This document shows positions 1-8,617 of a stretch of DNA of 33,768 bases, in pieces. The stretch comes from JAGLSB01 sp023135955 (GTDB lineage Bacteria; Bacteroidota; Bacteroidia; Bacteroidales; GCA-2748055): the NCBI GenBank assembly GCA_030673645.1, contig DAOVIO010000025.1, forward strand, positions 1 through 33,768. The letters run 5' to 3'. Under the pieces are notes generated by a model, which ran no database searches, was not told the origin of the DNA, and was given only the letters and a program-made list of their open reading frames with translations. Within the stretch, counting starts at the first letter, position 1, and the number at the start of each line of letters is the position of its first letter. Both the position numbers and the translations under genes were made by a program.

Positions 1-480
1 ATATCCATCAAGAATTCTGCTGTCAGTAAGGTTTTTTTTACAGATTTTATATGCTTCATTATCTTTCTCAGTCTTAACTTTATAATCGCCATGAATCACT
101 GTAGCATAGAGGTTTTTCTTGTCTATTTCTAATATTTCAGTCAAAAATTCCCATGCATAATCAATAGCATTTTCCTTAAAATAGTCACCAAATGACCAGT
201 TTCCCAACATTTCGAACATTGTATGATGATAAGTATCATGCCCAACTTCATCAAGATCGTTATGTTTACCCGATACTCTTAAGCATTTTTGGGAGTTTGA
301 CAGGCGTTTATCTTTAGGATTTTGGTTGCCAAGAAAAATATCCTTGAACTGATTCATCCCGGCATTTGTAAACATAAGACTAGGGTCATTTTTAATCACC
401 ATTGGGGCTGAATCGACTACCAAATGCAGTTTTGAACGAAAATAATCGAAGAACTTTTCTCTAATCTCCTGGGATGTCAT
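1..480 (-). CDS. alaS: Alanine--tRNA ligase, N-terminal part (runs off the left edge)
   Basis: This is the first 160 codons of a minus-strand gene whose remainder lies outside the window. It encodes the class II aminoacylation core that charges tRNA-Ala with alanine in the cytoplasm. The translation starts MTSQEIREKFFDYFRSK and contains the family hallmarks SLMFTNAGMNQFK, CLRVSGKHNDLDEVG and HHTMFEMLGNWSFGDYFK, which match the ATP- and alanine-binding motifs of bacterial AlaS. The start is the ATG whose last base is at 478. It lies 165 bp from the divergent M23 peptidase gene, an arrangement typical of Bacteroidota. Only the C-terminal editing and oligomerisation domains cannot be seen. Confidence 0.97.
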   Translation of the reverse strand, partial: MTSQEIREKFFDYFRSKLHLVVDSAPMVIKNDPSLMFTNAGMNQFKDIFLGNQNPKDKRLSNSQKCLRVSGKHNDLDEVGHDTYHHTMFEMLGNWSFGDYFKENAIDYAWEFLTEILEIDKKNLYATVIHGDYKVKTEKDNEAYKICKKNLTDSRILDGY

Positions 481-570
481 TTCGAATTTTAATTGAAAAT
501 AAATAATATAATATTTGTAACAAAATCTTCCAGAGTCTAGTATAATAGTGTATAAGCTCTGCAAATGTGC

Positions 571-601
571 TTGTAAAATTAAAATTTTTAATCTACATTT
601 G
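571..601 (+). promoter_or_regulatory. Bacteroidota-type promoter for the M23 peptidase genes
   Basis: TTG at 571-573 and TACATTTG at 594-601 are separated by 20 bp. This fits the TTTG/TTG N19-21 TAnnTTTG consensus of the primary sigma factor of Bacteroidota. It predicts transcription from about 608 and a leader of roughly 38 nt before the ATG at 646. Seen by eye only. Confidence 0.6.
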
Positions 602-645
602 GCCATTAGTCTGCGAAATTTTGAAGAAAGTTACTGATTTTAGTC

Positions 646-1599
646 ATGAAGAGAGATAAATATATATTCAATTATGAAACCTTAAGTTTTGAGAAGGTTC
701 ATAAGACTTTGAGAAGAAAATTAAGAGATGGATTGATATATACTTTTTTATTAGGAAGTCTTTTTATTTCAGCTCGTATTATTCTGGATGATGAATTTAA
801 ATCTCCAAAAGTATATTATTTCATTGTTAAGAATAAGGAATTACGCGATTCATACAATCTTCTTAATTCGGAAATAATTAATTCTGAAATGAAACTTGCA
901 GGTATCCAATTAAGAGATGATAAACTTTACAGGTCAGTATTAGAACTCGATCCCATTCATAGTTCGGTAAGAGAGGCTGGTTTTGGAGGTTCTGAAGATT
1001 ATAATGAAAATCTAAGTTTGCGTAATACTGAATTTGTTACAAGTACTGCCATTAAACTAGATAAATTATCAAATAAGGCCAAAATACAGTCGGTTTCTTT
1101 AAATGATTTGTATAATGAAGCCGTAAGTAAGCAATTATTAAATTCACATAAGCCTTCTATTCAACCTATTTCTCCTGCGGATCATTTTTGGCTCACATCA
1201 ACTTATGGTTATCGTTACGACCCTTTTACAAAAGGACGAAGAATGCATCGTGGTATTGATCTTGCTGGACGTATTGGACTTAAAATTTATGCTTCAGGCG
1301 ATGGTATTGTTAAATCTGCAGGCTATAATTTGCATGGTTATGGTAAGGAGATTACCTTAAATCATGATTTTGGTTATGAATCTGTCTATGCTCACCTTAA
1401 TAAAATTCTTGTTTCTAAAGGAGATACTATACGTCGTGGACAGCTTATTGGTGAACTTGGAAGTACAGGAAGGTCAACAGGTCCTCATCTTCATTATGAG
1501 ATAAGACATTACAATAAGACTGTTAATCCTATGTATTATTTCTATGAAGACCTCAGCCCTGAAGAATATATACTGATAACAGCAAACAGTACCAATTAA
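646..1599 (+). CDS. Membrane-anchored M23 family metallopeptidase (first of three paralogs)
   Basis: 317 aa LytM/M23-type zinc endopeptidase, expected to cut peptidoglycan cross-bridges in the periplasm or to act as an envelope scaffold. A short cytoplasmic N-terminus carries the motif YIFNYETLSFEKV, followed by one membrane helix at about residues 30-47. A helical, probably coiled-coil stalk covers about 55-165 and the LytM domain about 180-300. The zinc and catalytic residues look intact: H201 and D205 (HRGID), H250, and H281/H283 (PHLHYE). It is the first gene after a good promoter and is followed by two relatives with the same layout, which suggests local duplication. The exact substrate cannot be read from sequence. 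Confidence 0.9.
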   Translation: MKRDKYIFNYETLSFEKVHKTLRRKLRDGLIYTFLLGSLFISARIILDDEFKSPKVYYFIVKNKELRDSYNLLNSEIINSEMKLAGIQLRDDKLYRSVLELDPIHSSVREAGFGGSEDYNENLSLRNTEFVTSTAIKLDKLSNKAKIQSVSLNDLYNEAVSKQLLNSHKPSIQPISPADHFWLTSTYGYRYDPFTKGRRMHRGIDLAGRIGLKIYASGDGIVKSAGYNLHGYGKEITLNHDFGYESVYAHLNKILVSKGDTIRRGQLIGELGSTGRSTGPHLHYEIRHYNKTVNPMYYFYEDLSPEEYILITANSTN

Positions 1600-1649
1600 T
1601 TAATCTTTTTTCCCTTATTTTTTATTAATTTTAGCCGAATTTTAATTTT

Positions 1650-2615
1650 ATGGCTAAACAAAAATTTGTTTTTGATCCTCAGAATCTTAATTACAAACAA
1701 GTAAATAAGGGTCTGAAATATAAATTTGTGAAATCAATCGTTTGGATAGGCTCAAGTCTGCTGGTTGGCCTCACAATTATTGTTTTATATTCAGTTTTAT
1801 TTGATACTCCCAGAGAAAGGGAATTGCGGCAGGAGAATATTTCATTGTCTGAAGATTTTGAGATTTTAAATGAGCGATATGTGAGAATTGATACAGTTCT
1901 GAAAGAGCTTAGCTACATTGATGAGAATATCTATCGCACCATTTTTGAAACAGATCCTGTAGGAGACTTCGATTCTTTGCGATCTGGCCAAAGGGAGATG
2001 CTCATTCTGTTACAGCAGGAAAATGAGATAATTGTCAGTTCTTCCGCCGATAATATACATTTCTTAATGGAAGATGTAAGGGGAATATCATATTCTTACA
2101 CTCAGCTGAAGAATTATTTACTGGAAAATGAAAAACTTGCTGCTAGTGTTCCTGCCATTCAACCTATATTGAATAAAGACCTTACCAGGCTTGCCTCCGG
2201 ATTTGGTGATAGAATGCACCCTTTTTATAAGATTGTGAAATTTCATACTGGAATAGATTTTACGGCCCCATCAGGAACGGAAGTTTTTGCTACCGCTGAT
2301 GGCATTATTGAAAGATTAGATAGAACTGGAAGAGGAAATGGAAATACAATAGTTATTAATCATGAGAATGGTTATAAAACATATTATTCTCATTTAAGCA
2401 GATTTAGCGTCAGACAAGGAAGGAAAGTTAAGAGAGGAAGTGTAATTGGGTTGGTTGGAAATACTGGACTTTCAGTTGGTCCTCATCTTCATTATGAGGT
2501 TCATTTGAATGACACTCCTGTCAATCCAGTGAATTATTTTTTTAATGAATTATCATCTGCACAATACGATCGTATGATAGAAATGTCTATAAAGTCCGGT
2601 CAATCATTTGATTAA
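1650..2615 (+). CDS. Membrane-anchored M23 family metallopeptidase (second paralog)
   Basis: 321 aa, same architecture as its neighbours. It has the N-terminal motif FVFDPQNLNYKQV, a transmembrane helix at about 29-50, a helical linker to about 160 and a C-terminal LytM domain. Zinc and catalytic residues are present: H199 and D203 (HTGID), H248, and H279/H281 (PHLHYE). The linker lacks the AGFGG segment shared by the first and third paralogs, so this copy has diverged more in the stalk than in the peptidase domain. It starts 50 bp after the first gene and is probably co-transcribed. The start is supported by alignment of its N-terminus with the other two copies. Confidence 0.9.
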   Translation: MAKQKFVFDPQNLNYKQVNKGLKYKFVKSIVWIGSSLLVGLTIIVLYSVLFDTPRERELRQENISLSEDFEILNERYVRIDTVLKELSYIDENIYRTIFETDPVGDFDSLRSGQREMLILLQQENEIIVSSSADNIHFLMEDVRGISYSYTQLKNYLLENEKLAASVPAIQPILNKDLTRLASGFGDRMHPFYKIVKFHTGIDFTAPSGTEVFATADGIIERLDRTGRGNGNTIVINHENGYKTYYSHLSRFSVRQGRKVKRGSVIGLVGNTGLSVGPHLHYEVHLNDTPVNPVNYFFNELSSAQYDRMIEMSIKSGQSFD

Positions 2616-2643
2616 CAAGATATATTTTGTAATTTTCACATCT

Positions 2644-3618
2644 ATGTCGACAAAATTAAGATTTAACCCACAAAAACTTCAGTTCGAGGTACTGACCTAC
2701 TCACCAAAAGAGAAGATCTTTCGAATATTTAGTTTTTTGTTTGTGACATTGATTTTTGCTGGATCTTTTTATTACTTGCTCGATTATAAAATTGAATCGC
2801 CCGATGCTAGTAATCTGATTACAGAACAAGATAATCTACTTTTTCATTTAAAGCTGATGAATAACGATATTCAGTATATGGAAAAGAAATTGGAGGATTT
2901 GCAATATAATGATGATCATATTTTTCGTACCTATTTTGAAGTGAACCCCTTATCAGCTTCCTTACGAGATGCAGGATTTGGAGGTGTAGATAATTTTGAT
3001 CTTTATAAAAATTCTAATTTCGCACATTTACTTTCTGATATCGATAAGAATCTTGATAAGGTTAGTAAGAAACTTGTAGTTCAGTCAAGATCCTATGATG
3101 ATTTACTGGAAATGGCAAGGACCAAGGAAAAGTGGCTTTTAGCACGCCCTGCTATTCAGCCAGTTAGTATCAAGCTTCTTAGACGATTTGGCTCTGCTTT
3201 TGGTATGCGCATGCATCCTATTCTGGAGGTTTATAAGATGCATGAAGGAATCGATCTCACTGCACCTCAGGGGACTCCGATTTTTGCCACTGCTGATGGT
3301 GTAGTACTTCAGTCTTCTCCTACAAATGGTGGTTATGGTAATAAAATTCTTGTTGATCATGGTTTTGGCTACAGAACTTTATATGGTCATTGCTATAAAT
3401 TGCATGTCAAAAGAGGGCAAAAAGTTAAAAGAGGAGATGTTATTGGAACAGTAGGGTCTACAGGATTGTCAACTACTCCTCATTTACATTATGAAGTACA
3501 TGTCAATGGCAGAAAAGTGAATCCAATAAATTATTATGCAAACGATTTATCTGCTGAAGAGTATGACCACATGATTGAATTATTATCAAAAGCAGATCCA
3601 AGTTTTGATATAAATTGA
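2644..3618 (+). CDS. Membrane-anchored M23 family metallopeptidase (third paralog)
   Basis: 324 aa from the ATG at 2644. An upstream in-frame ATG at 2608 would add 12 residues, but both paralogs begin directly with the conserved [Y/F]-[I/V/R]-F-[N/D] motif, here LRFNPQKLQFEVL, so the shorter start is preferred. It has a transmembrane helix at about 27-46, a stalk containing AGFGG at about 110-114, and a LytM domain with H200 and D204 (HEGID), H249, and H280/H282 (PHLHYE). It is an intact, presumably active zinc endopeptidase facing the periplasm. It lies 28 bp after the second paralog. A TATATTTTG stretch at 2623-2631 could be a weak internal promoter. Confidence 0.9.
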   Translation: MSTKLRFNPQKLQFEVLTYSPKEKIFRIFSFLFVTLIFAGSFYYLLDYKIESPDASNLITEQDNLLFHLKLMNNDIQYMEKKLEDLQYNDDHIFRTYFEVNPLSASLRDAGFGGVDNFDLYKNSNFAHLLSDIDKNLDKVSKKLVVQSRSYDDLLEMARTKEKWLLARPAIQPVSIKLLRRFGSAFGMRMHPILEVYKMHEGIDLTAPQGTPIFATADGVVLQSSPTNGGYGNKILVDHGFGYRTLYGHCYKLHVKRGQKVKRGDVIGTVGSTGLSTTPHLHYEVHVNGRKVNPINYYANDLSAEEYDHMIELLSKADPSFDIN

Positions 3619-3662
3619 TCATCTTTTAAACTTTCTTTTATATTTTGCGGAAAATTTTCTTT

Positions 3663-4862
3663 ATGCAAAAAGTTTTACCTCTGGTTACAATTATTATTTT
3701 ACTTGCAATTACTAGTTCTCCACTTTTGGCTATCGAGTTTAAAGGATATCAAAATAATGATAGTATTAAGCTTATCGATAAGTTCCACAATGAAATAATG
3801 AAGAAAGAAAATGCGGTAATTTCATGCTTACCTCAAAGTTTAGATAGTAGCATATTATTTGGAATAAATATTCAAGGGAATCTAATTCCCCTTCGGAGCG
3901 TAAAAATTGTTGCTGTTGGGGATGTAATGCCAGGAACAAATTATCCTACCACTTCATATCTTCCCAGTTCATGTTCGGCACTTTTTGACCCTGTAAAAAA
4001 TATTATATCGGAAGCAGATATTGCAATTGCGAACCTGGAAGGAGTATTTTCTTCTAATGGAGGGACTCCAAAAAATTGTAACAATCCAAAAACCTGTTAT
4101 GTTTTCAGAATGCCAGACGAATATGCAGAATGTATAAAGGATGCCGGTTTCGATATTCTAGGAGTAGCAAATAATCATGTTAATGATTTTGGTTTACAAG
4201 GAAGGAGAAATACAGCTAAAATACTTGATGATTTAGCTATTCCTTTTGCTGGATTTAAAGATAGATCTTATGTCATTTATGAAGCAAAGGGATTAAGAAT
4301 TGGATTTTGTGCATTTGCTCCTCATATTGGTACGCTCAATTTAAAGGACTATGAGGCTGCTGCAAATCTAGTTTCCGAATTAAAACAAAAAGTTGATATT
4401 GTAATCGTATCTTTTCATGGTGGTGCTGAAGGTAAAGATCATCAGCATTTAGTAAAAGGAGATGAAATATACCTGGGGTATAATCGGGGGGATACACATC
4501 ATTTTGCTCATAAAGTAATTGATGCAGGAGCAGATCTCGTTTTTGGTCATGGTCCTCATGTTGTAAGAGCTATGGAAATGTATAAAGATAAACTTATAGC
4601 ATATAGTCTTGGTAATTTCTGTACTTATCGTAGATTTAACCTTTCCGGTCCCAATGCTAATGCTCCCATTCTTGAAGTAGAGTTGAACGAAAAGGGAGAA
4701 TTATTATCAGCTAAGATACATTCATTTCTACAATTAGGTGAGGGAGGGCCTGTTTTTGATCCTAACAATAGAGCGGCTAAAAAAATTAATGAATTAAGCA
4801 GACAGGATTTTCCAAATCAGAAATTAAGTATTAATTCTGAAGGTCAGATTATATGGCAGTAA
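3663..4862 (+). CDS. Exported CapA/PgsA-like metallophosphatase-fold protein
   Basis: About 399 aa from the ATG at 3663; a TTG six codons upstream is less likely. An N-terminal signal peptide of about 24 residues is followed by a PGA_cap domain. Motifs visible are VAVGDVMPG, IANLEGVF, GVANNHVNDFG, SFHGGAEG and FGHGPHVVRAMEMY, which supply the Asp, Asn and His ligands of the calcineurin-like fold. Relatives are named after poly-gamma-glutamate capsule synthesis, but no capB/capC partner is present, so that role is not supported. Here it is more likely an envelope enzyme. Its last codons overlap the start of the beta-propeller gene by 10 bp, indicating translational coupling. A second CapA homolog occurs at 8618-9688. 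Confidence 0.85.
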   Translation: MQKVLPLVTIIILLAITSSPLLAIEFKGYQNNDSIKLIDKFHNEIMKKENAVISCLPQSLDSSILFGINIQGNLIPLRSVKIVAVGDVMPGTNYPTTSYLPSSCSALFDPVKNIISEADIAIANLEGVFSSNGGTPKNCNNPKTCYVFRMPDEYAECIKDAGFDILGVANNHVNDFGLQGRRNTAKILDDLAIPFAGFKDRSYVIYEAKGLRIGFCAFAPHIGTLNLKDYEAAANLVSELKQKVDIVIVSFHGGAEGKDHQHLVKGDEIYLGYNRGDTHHFAHKVIDAGADLVFGHGPHVVRAMEMYKDKLIAYSLGNFCTYRRFNLSGPNANAPILEVELNEKGELLSAKIHSFLQLGEGGPVFDPNNRAAKKINELSRQDFPNQKLSINSEGQIIWQ

Positions 4863-6328
4863 AAAAAATAATATTGGTCGTAATTCTATCTGTTTGCTTA
4901 CTGTCAGGTTACAGTCAGGGCTCGGCTTCTATTGAAAATTATCCTTCGAGTGATAGCATTGAGTTTCTAATTTCAACCTTCAGAGGTAATGTTGGAAGGA
5001 ATTTTTATGGTAATGGTACAGTAGATCGTTTAGATGTGATCTGGAGGTTTAATCTTGGTGAGGGAATAACTGTTATTAGTCGTAAACTTGGTGAACGCAA
5101 GTGGAAGGGAGCGGGATGGACAGGTCAGCCCTTGATGGTGAAAGAAGGTGTTGATACTTTCTTAATCCAGGGGGCATTCGATCATCATTTGTACAAAATA
5201 GATGCTCATAACGGAGCAGAAATATGGAAGTATAAATTTGATGATGTTGTGAAAGGAACAGGAACTCTATGGGCTAATCATAATAATGCCAATAAAGAAG
5301 AATCTGTCATAATAATGCAAGGAAGTCGTCTTGGCACCCATCATTTTCTCGATACAGATTATGTGCCCAGTTATAGAGCGATTTCATATTTCACAGGAAA
5401 AGAAATATGGAGGATGAATTCAAAATTAACACATAGTTATAGCAGAGATGTGGATGCGTCATCACTTATTTATAGAGATACAGCTTATCTTGGACTTGAA
5501 AATGGAATATTTACGGTTTTTAGTCCAAATTCTGCTTTAGCAGATTCACTTGATGGAATGCTTCAACCTGCACGTTACGAAAATCATCTTCTATACGAAA
5601 TGGGAGATATAAAGGTGCATGGTGGTAATCTTGTTACTGAGTCTTCGCCATCGATGTTAGGTGATCGAATTTATATAGCCTCCGGATCAGGTCATGTTTA
5701 CGGCTATAATCTTTTAAGTCGCAAAATTGACTGGGATTTTTTTATTGGTTCTGATATGGACGGTACGATTGTTATAACCAGTGACAGTTGCTTGCTGGTT
5801 TCAGTTGAGAAACAATATATTGAGGGGAAAGGAGGGGTTTTTAAACTTAATCCTTCAAAAATTCCAGAGGAATCCGTTATCTGGTATTTTCCAGTGGAGG
5901 ATACTGCATACTCGAGTTGGGAAGGGGGTGTGATTGGAACTGTAGGAATCAATGATAATTATATTGAAAAGACTGGGGAAAGACTCACTGCAATCTCTGC
6001 TTTGGATGGATATACTTATATTGTTCGTCACACCAAAATTGCTGATGATATATTAGTATTAGGACCTTCAAATCAAATAAGATATAATACCCCAGAATTA
6101 ATTTGCAAATTACCTACAGGAACTGGAATTTCTTCTCCAATAATAACATCGGATAGATTAATTGTTTGCAGTTACGATGGAATCTTTTTGTATAGTTATG
6201 AAGAAGAAAACTTTACTTTGCTTGATCATCTAGCTGTAGGAGTTGAGGCTACTCCCATCATTTATGGAGATCGACTTTTTATTGCATCAAGAGATGGATA
6301 TTTGTACTGCCTTGGAGAAAAAGAATAA
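4853..6328 (+). CDS. Exported PQQ-like beta-propeller protein
   Basis: 491 aa with a signal peptide (about residues 1-22, AVKKIILVVILSVCLLSGYS). The rest is made of beta-propeller blades of the PQQ/quinoprotein-like type. Blade signatures such as LYKIDAHNGAEIWKYKF, AISYFTGKEIWRM, VYGYNLLSRKIDW and the final LFIASRDGYLYCLG can be seen. No set of residues for binding PQQ or calcium is recognisable, so it is probably a structural or interaction propeller and not a dehydrogenase. It overlaps the CapA gene by 10 bp and is probably translated from the same mRNA. The partner or substrate is unknown. Confidence 0.8.
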   Translation: MAVKKIILVVILSVCLLSGYSQGSASIENYPSSDSIEFLISTFRGNVGRNFYGNGTVDRLDVIWRFNLGEGITVISRKLGERKWKGAGWTGQPLMVKEGVDTFLIQGAFDHHLYKIDAHNGAEIWKYKFDDVVKGTGTLWANHNNANKEESVIIMQGSRLGTHHFLDTDYVPSYRAISYFTGKEIWRMNSKLTHSYSRDVDASSLIYRDTAYLGLENGIFTVFSPNSALADSLDGMLQPARYENHLLYEMGDIKVHGGNLVTESSPSMLGDRIYIASGSGHVYGYNLLSRKIDWDFFIGSDMDGTIVITSDSCLLVSVEKQYIEGKGGVFKLNPSKIPEESVIWYFPVEDTAYSSWEGGVIGTVGINDNYIEKTGERLTAISALDGYTYIVRHTKIADDILVLGPSNQIRYNTPELICKLPTGTGISSPIITSDRLIVCSYDGIFLYSYEEENFTLLDHLAVGVEATPIIYGDRLFIASRDGYLYCLGEKE

Positions 6329-6389
6329 ATTGATAGGATATATCTGTGTTTTTTTTTAATTTGGATTTCTTTTTTGAAAGAAATAATTG

Positions 6390-6728
6390 ATGCCTTATAA
6401 AGAGCCAAAAATCGAAAAGATATTTTATTCTATTGGTGAAGTTGCTGCCATGTTTGATGTCAATACCTCCTTGATTAGATTTTGGGAAAAGGAGTTTGAT
6501 ATAATTAAACCCAAAAAGAATAAAAAAGGCAATCGATTATTTACAAAAGAAGATGTTGATAATTTTCATATTATCTATCATCTTGTAAAAGAGAAAGGCA
6601 TGACCTTGAAGGGTGCCCAAAAGAAAATGAATGAAAACCGGGATGACACTCTGAATAATTTTGAAGTTATCCAATCTCTAAACAATATTAAAAATATGTT
6701 GTTGGAGATTAAAGGCGAACTTGAATAA
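6390..6728 (+). CDS. MerR family transcriptional regulator (short)
   Basis: About 112 aa from the ATG at 6390. The winged-helix MerR DNA-binding domain is at about residues 10-75, with the signatures YSIGEVAAMF, SLIRFWEKEF and GNRLFTKEDV. It ends in a short helical tail at about 85-112 that would serve for dimerisation; there is no ligand-binding domain. Small MerR proteins of this kind are conserved between the M23 peptidase and nif3-type genes in Bacteroidota. Its stop lies 16 bp upstream of the Nif3 ATG. The target genes are unknown. Confidence 0.88.
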   Translation: MPYKEPKIEKIFYSIGEVAAMFDVNTSLIRFWEKEFDIIKPKKNKKGNRLFTKEDVDNFHIIYHLVKEKGMTLKGAQKKMNENRDDTLNNFEVIQSLNNIKNMLLEIKGELE

Positions 6729-6744
6729 AAAATCACCACACATT

Positions 6745-7839
6745 ATGAAACTAAAAGAGATAATTTCCTTTTTTGAGGAGATTGCTCCCTTCTCCTTGCA
6801 GGAATCTTATGATAATAGTGGAATCCAAATTGGGAACCCAGATACTGAAATTACAGGAATACTGATTGGTATTGATCTTACTGATGAGGTTTTAGATGAG
6901 GCAATAGAAAATGATATGAATCTCATTTTAACCCACCACCCAATAATTTTTAATGGTATTAAGAAACTTACAGGAAAAAGTGTAGTTGAAAGATTGATTG
7001 TCAAAGCCATTAAAAATGATATAAATGTCCTGTCTGTTCATACTAATATTGACTCAGTTTTAAATGGAGTAAGTGGTAAAATGTGTGATAAACTAGGACT
7101 CGTGAACAGGAAGATCTTAGATCCCATTAAAGAAAAATTATTGAAGCTGGTATTTTTTGTTCCGGTCGATCATGCAGAGAAAGTGAGAAAAAGTGTATTT
7201 GATGCAGGTGCCGGAGTAATCGGCAATTATAATAGCTGCAGTTTTAATGCCGAGGGAAAAGGTAGTTTTAAGGCGGGCGACGGTACTATACCATATGTTG
7301 GGGAAAAAGGTGAATTGCATATTGAAGATGAGATCAGAGTAGAAACAATTTTACCTCAGAATCTTCGAGGAAAGGTAATTTCTGCGTTAATCAGTTCTCA
7401 TCCTTATGAGGAAGTGGCTTACGATCTTTATCCACTGGCAAATTCGTGGAATTCTGTGGGTTTGGGTATGATAGGTGAGTTTGAAGAGGCAATGGAGGAG
7501 CATGAATTTCTGAATGCTGTTAAAACTATTTTCAATACAGGCTGTGTCCGATATACAGCCTTGAGGAATAAAAAAGTTAAAAAAGTTGCTGTTTGTGGTG
7601 GTAGTGGAAGCTTCTTGTTGAAGAAAGCTATCGCATCGGGAGCTGATGTTTTTGTTAGTGGGGATTTCAAATATCATCAGTTTTTTGATGCTGAAGGCAA
7701 GGTGGTAATTGTTGATATTGGGCATTACGAAAGTGAGCAATTTACTAAAGAACTTTTTTATGAATTACTTACAAGAAAATTTCCTACATTTGCACTTCTT
7801 TTATCAGAAGTAAATACAAATCCAATTAATTACTTATAG
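6745..7839 (+). CDS. Nif3-like dinuclear metal-centre hexameric protein (YbgI/DUF34)
   Basis: 364 aa from the ATG at 6745; an upstream TTG inside the MerR stop region is rejected. The NIF3 domain is split: an N-terminal half with YDNSGIQIG, LILTHHPIIFNGIKKL and SVHTNIDS, an inserted PII/CutA-like domain at about 130-235 (LVFFVPVDHAEKVRKSVF to SHPYEEVAYDLYPL), and a C-terminal half with VAVCGGSGSFLL, GADVFVSGDFKYH and DIGHYESE. The His, Asp and Glu residues of the di-metal site are all present. Proteins of this family are often annotated as GTP cyclohydrolase I type 2, but the in vivo reaction is uncertain. It is 4 bp upstream of the zinc-ribbon gene, a widely conserved pairing. Confidence 0.92.
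   Translation: MKLKEIISFFEEIAPFSLQESYDNSGIQIGNPDTEITGILIGIDLTDEVLDEAIENDMNLILTHHPIIFNGIKKLTGKSVVERLIVKAIKNDINVLSVHTNIDSVLNGVSGKMCDKLGLVNRKILDPIKEKLLKLVFFVPVDHAEKVRKSVFDAGAGVIGNYNSCSFNAEGKGSFKAGDGTIPYVGEKGELHIEDEIRVETILPQNLRGKVISALISSHPYEEVAYDLYPLANSWNSVGLGMIGEFEEAMEEHEFLNAVKTIFNTGCVRYTALRNKKVKKVAVCGGSGSFLLKKAIASGADVFVSGDFKYHQFFDAEGKVVIVDIGHYESEQFTKELFYELLTRKFPTFALLLSEVNTNPINYL
7785..7792 (+). promoter_or_regulatory. Possible -7 element (TACATTTG) inside the end of the Nif3 gene
   Basis: An exact match to TAnnTTTG lies 51 bp upstream of the zinc-ribbon gene start, within the Nif3 coding region. No convincing upstream TTG element is seen at the right distance, so this is a weak call for an internal promoter. 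Confidence 0.25.
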
Positions 7840-7843
7840 TGCT

Positions 7844-8614
7844 ATGGCTGAGCAAAAAACAAAAATTGAAGAAACCGCTGAAATTTCTGTCGAGGATAAA
7901 TTAAATGCATTATTTCAACTTCAGACAGCTGATACTTCTATTGATAAGATACGAATTCTAAGAGGAGAATTGCCACTGGAAGTGCAGGATCTTGAGGATG
8001 AGATTGAGGGTCTTGAAACTCGCGTTCAGAATTATGATGATGAGGTAAAGAAACTGGAACTGGAAATTGGCAATAAAAACCAGGATATACTTACTGCCGA
8101 GAATCTTATTAAGAAATATCAGGAGCAGCAGGATAATGTAAGAAATAACAGAGAATACGATAGTCTTTCAAAAGAAATTGAATTTCAGACTTTGGAAATT
8201 GAACTTAGTAAAAAGAAAATTTCCGAGTTTGCAATTCAGAATAAGAGTAAAGGTGAGCAGATTAATGACGCAAAAAATGGACTGGAAGAAAGAAAAGGTG
8301 ATCTTGAAGCTAAAAAATCTGAGCTTGACGAAATTGTAGCTGACACTCAAAAGGAAGAAGATAACCTTGATAAGAAGTCTCTTGAAATCCAGGCAATGAT
8401 TGACCCAAGGCTATTAACCGCCTATAAACGTATTCGCGGAAGTGCCCGAAACGGTTTGGCAGTTGTTCCCGTTGAACGTGATGCTTGTGGAGGTTGTTTT
8501 AACAAAATACCACCACAAAGGCAGTTAGATATCAAATCCAGAAAAAAGATTATCGTTTGTGAGTATTGCGGACGAATTCTTGTGGATGACGAAATTTTGG
8601 GCGAAGAAAAATAA
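7844..8614 (+). CDS. Coiled-coil C4-type zinc ribbon protein
   Basis: 256 aa. Residues about 15-195 form a long, highly charged helical hairpin (repeating E/K/L heptads). The C-terminus is a C4 zinc ribbon with C215, C218, C239 and C242 (CGGC ... CEYC). This is the layout of the zf-RING_7 / HP0958-like family, thought to bind RNA or partner proteins; the exact role in Bacteroidota is not established. The ATG lies 4 bp after the Nif3 stop, so the two are probably co-expressed. The gene ends only 3 bp from the stop codon of the convergent CapA gene. Confidence 0.88.
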   Translation: MAEQKTKIEETAEISVEDKLNALFQLQTADTSIDKIRILRGELPLEVQDLEDEIEGLETRVQNYDDEVKKLELEIGNKNQDILTAENLIKKYQEQQDNVRNNREYDSLSKEIEFQTLEIELSKKKISEFAIQNKSKGEQINDAKNGLEERKGDLEAKKSELDEIVADTQKEEDNLDKKSLEIQAMIDPRLLTAYKRIRGSARNGLAVVPVERDACGGCFNKIPPQRQLDIKSRKKIIVCEYCGRILVDDEILGEEK

Positions 8615-8617
8615 TGA

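Noticed and set aside
3663..4862. Poly-gamma-glutamate capsule biosynthesis
   Set aside because: Only the CapA-type domain is present; no ligase (CapB) or membrane partner (CapC) is nearby, so the family name should not be taken as the function.
7387..7740. 117-codon minus-strand frame opposite the Nif3 gene
   Set aside because: Lies wholly inside a well-conserved gene, has no recognisable domain and is Cys/Thr/Ile-rich as expected for an antisense frame.
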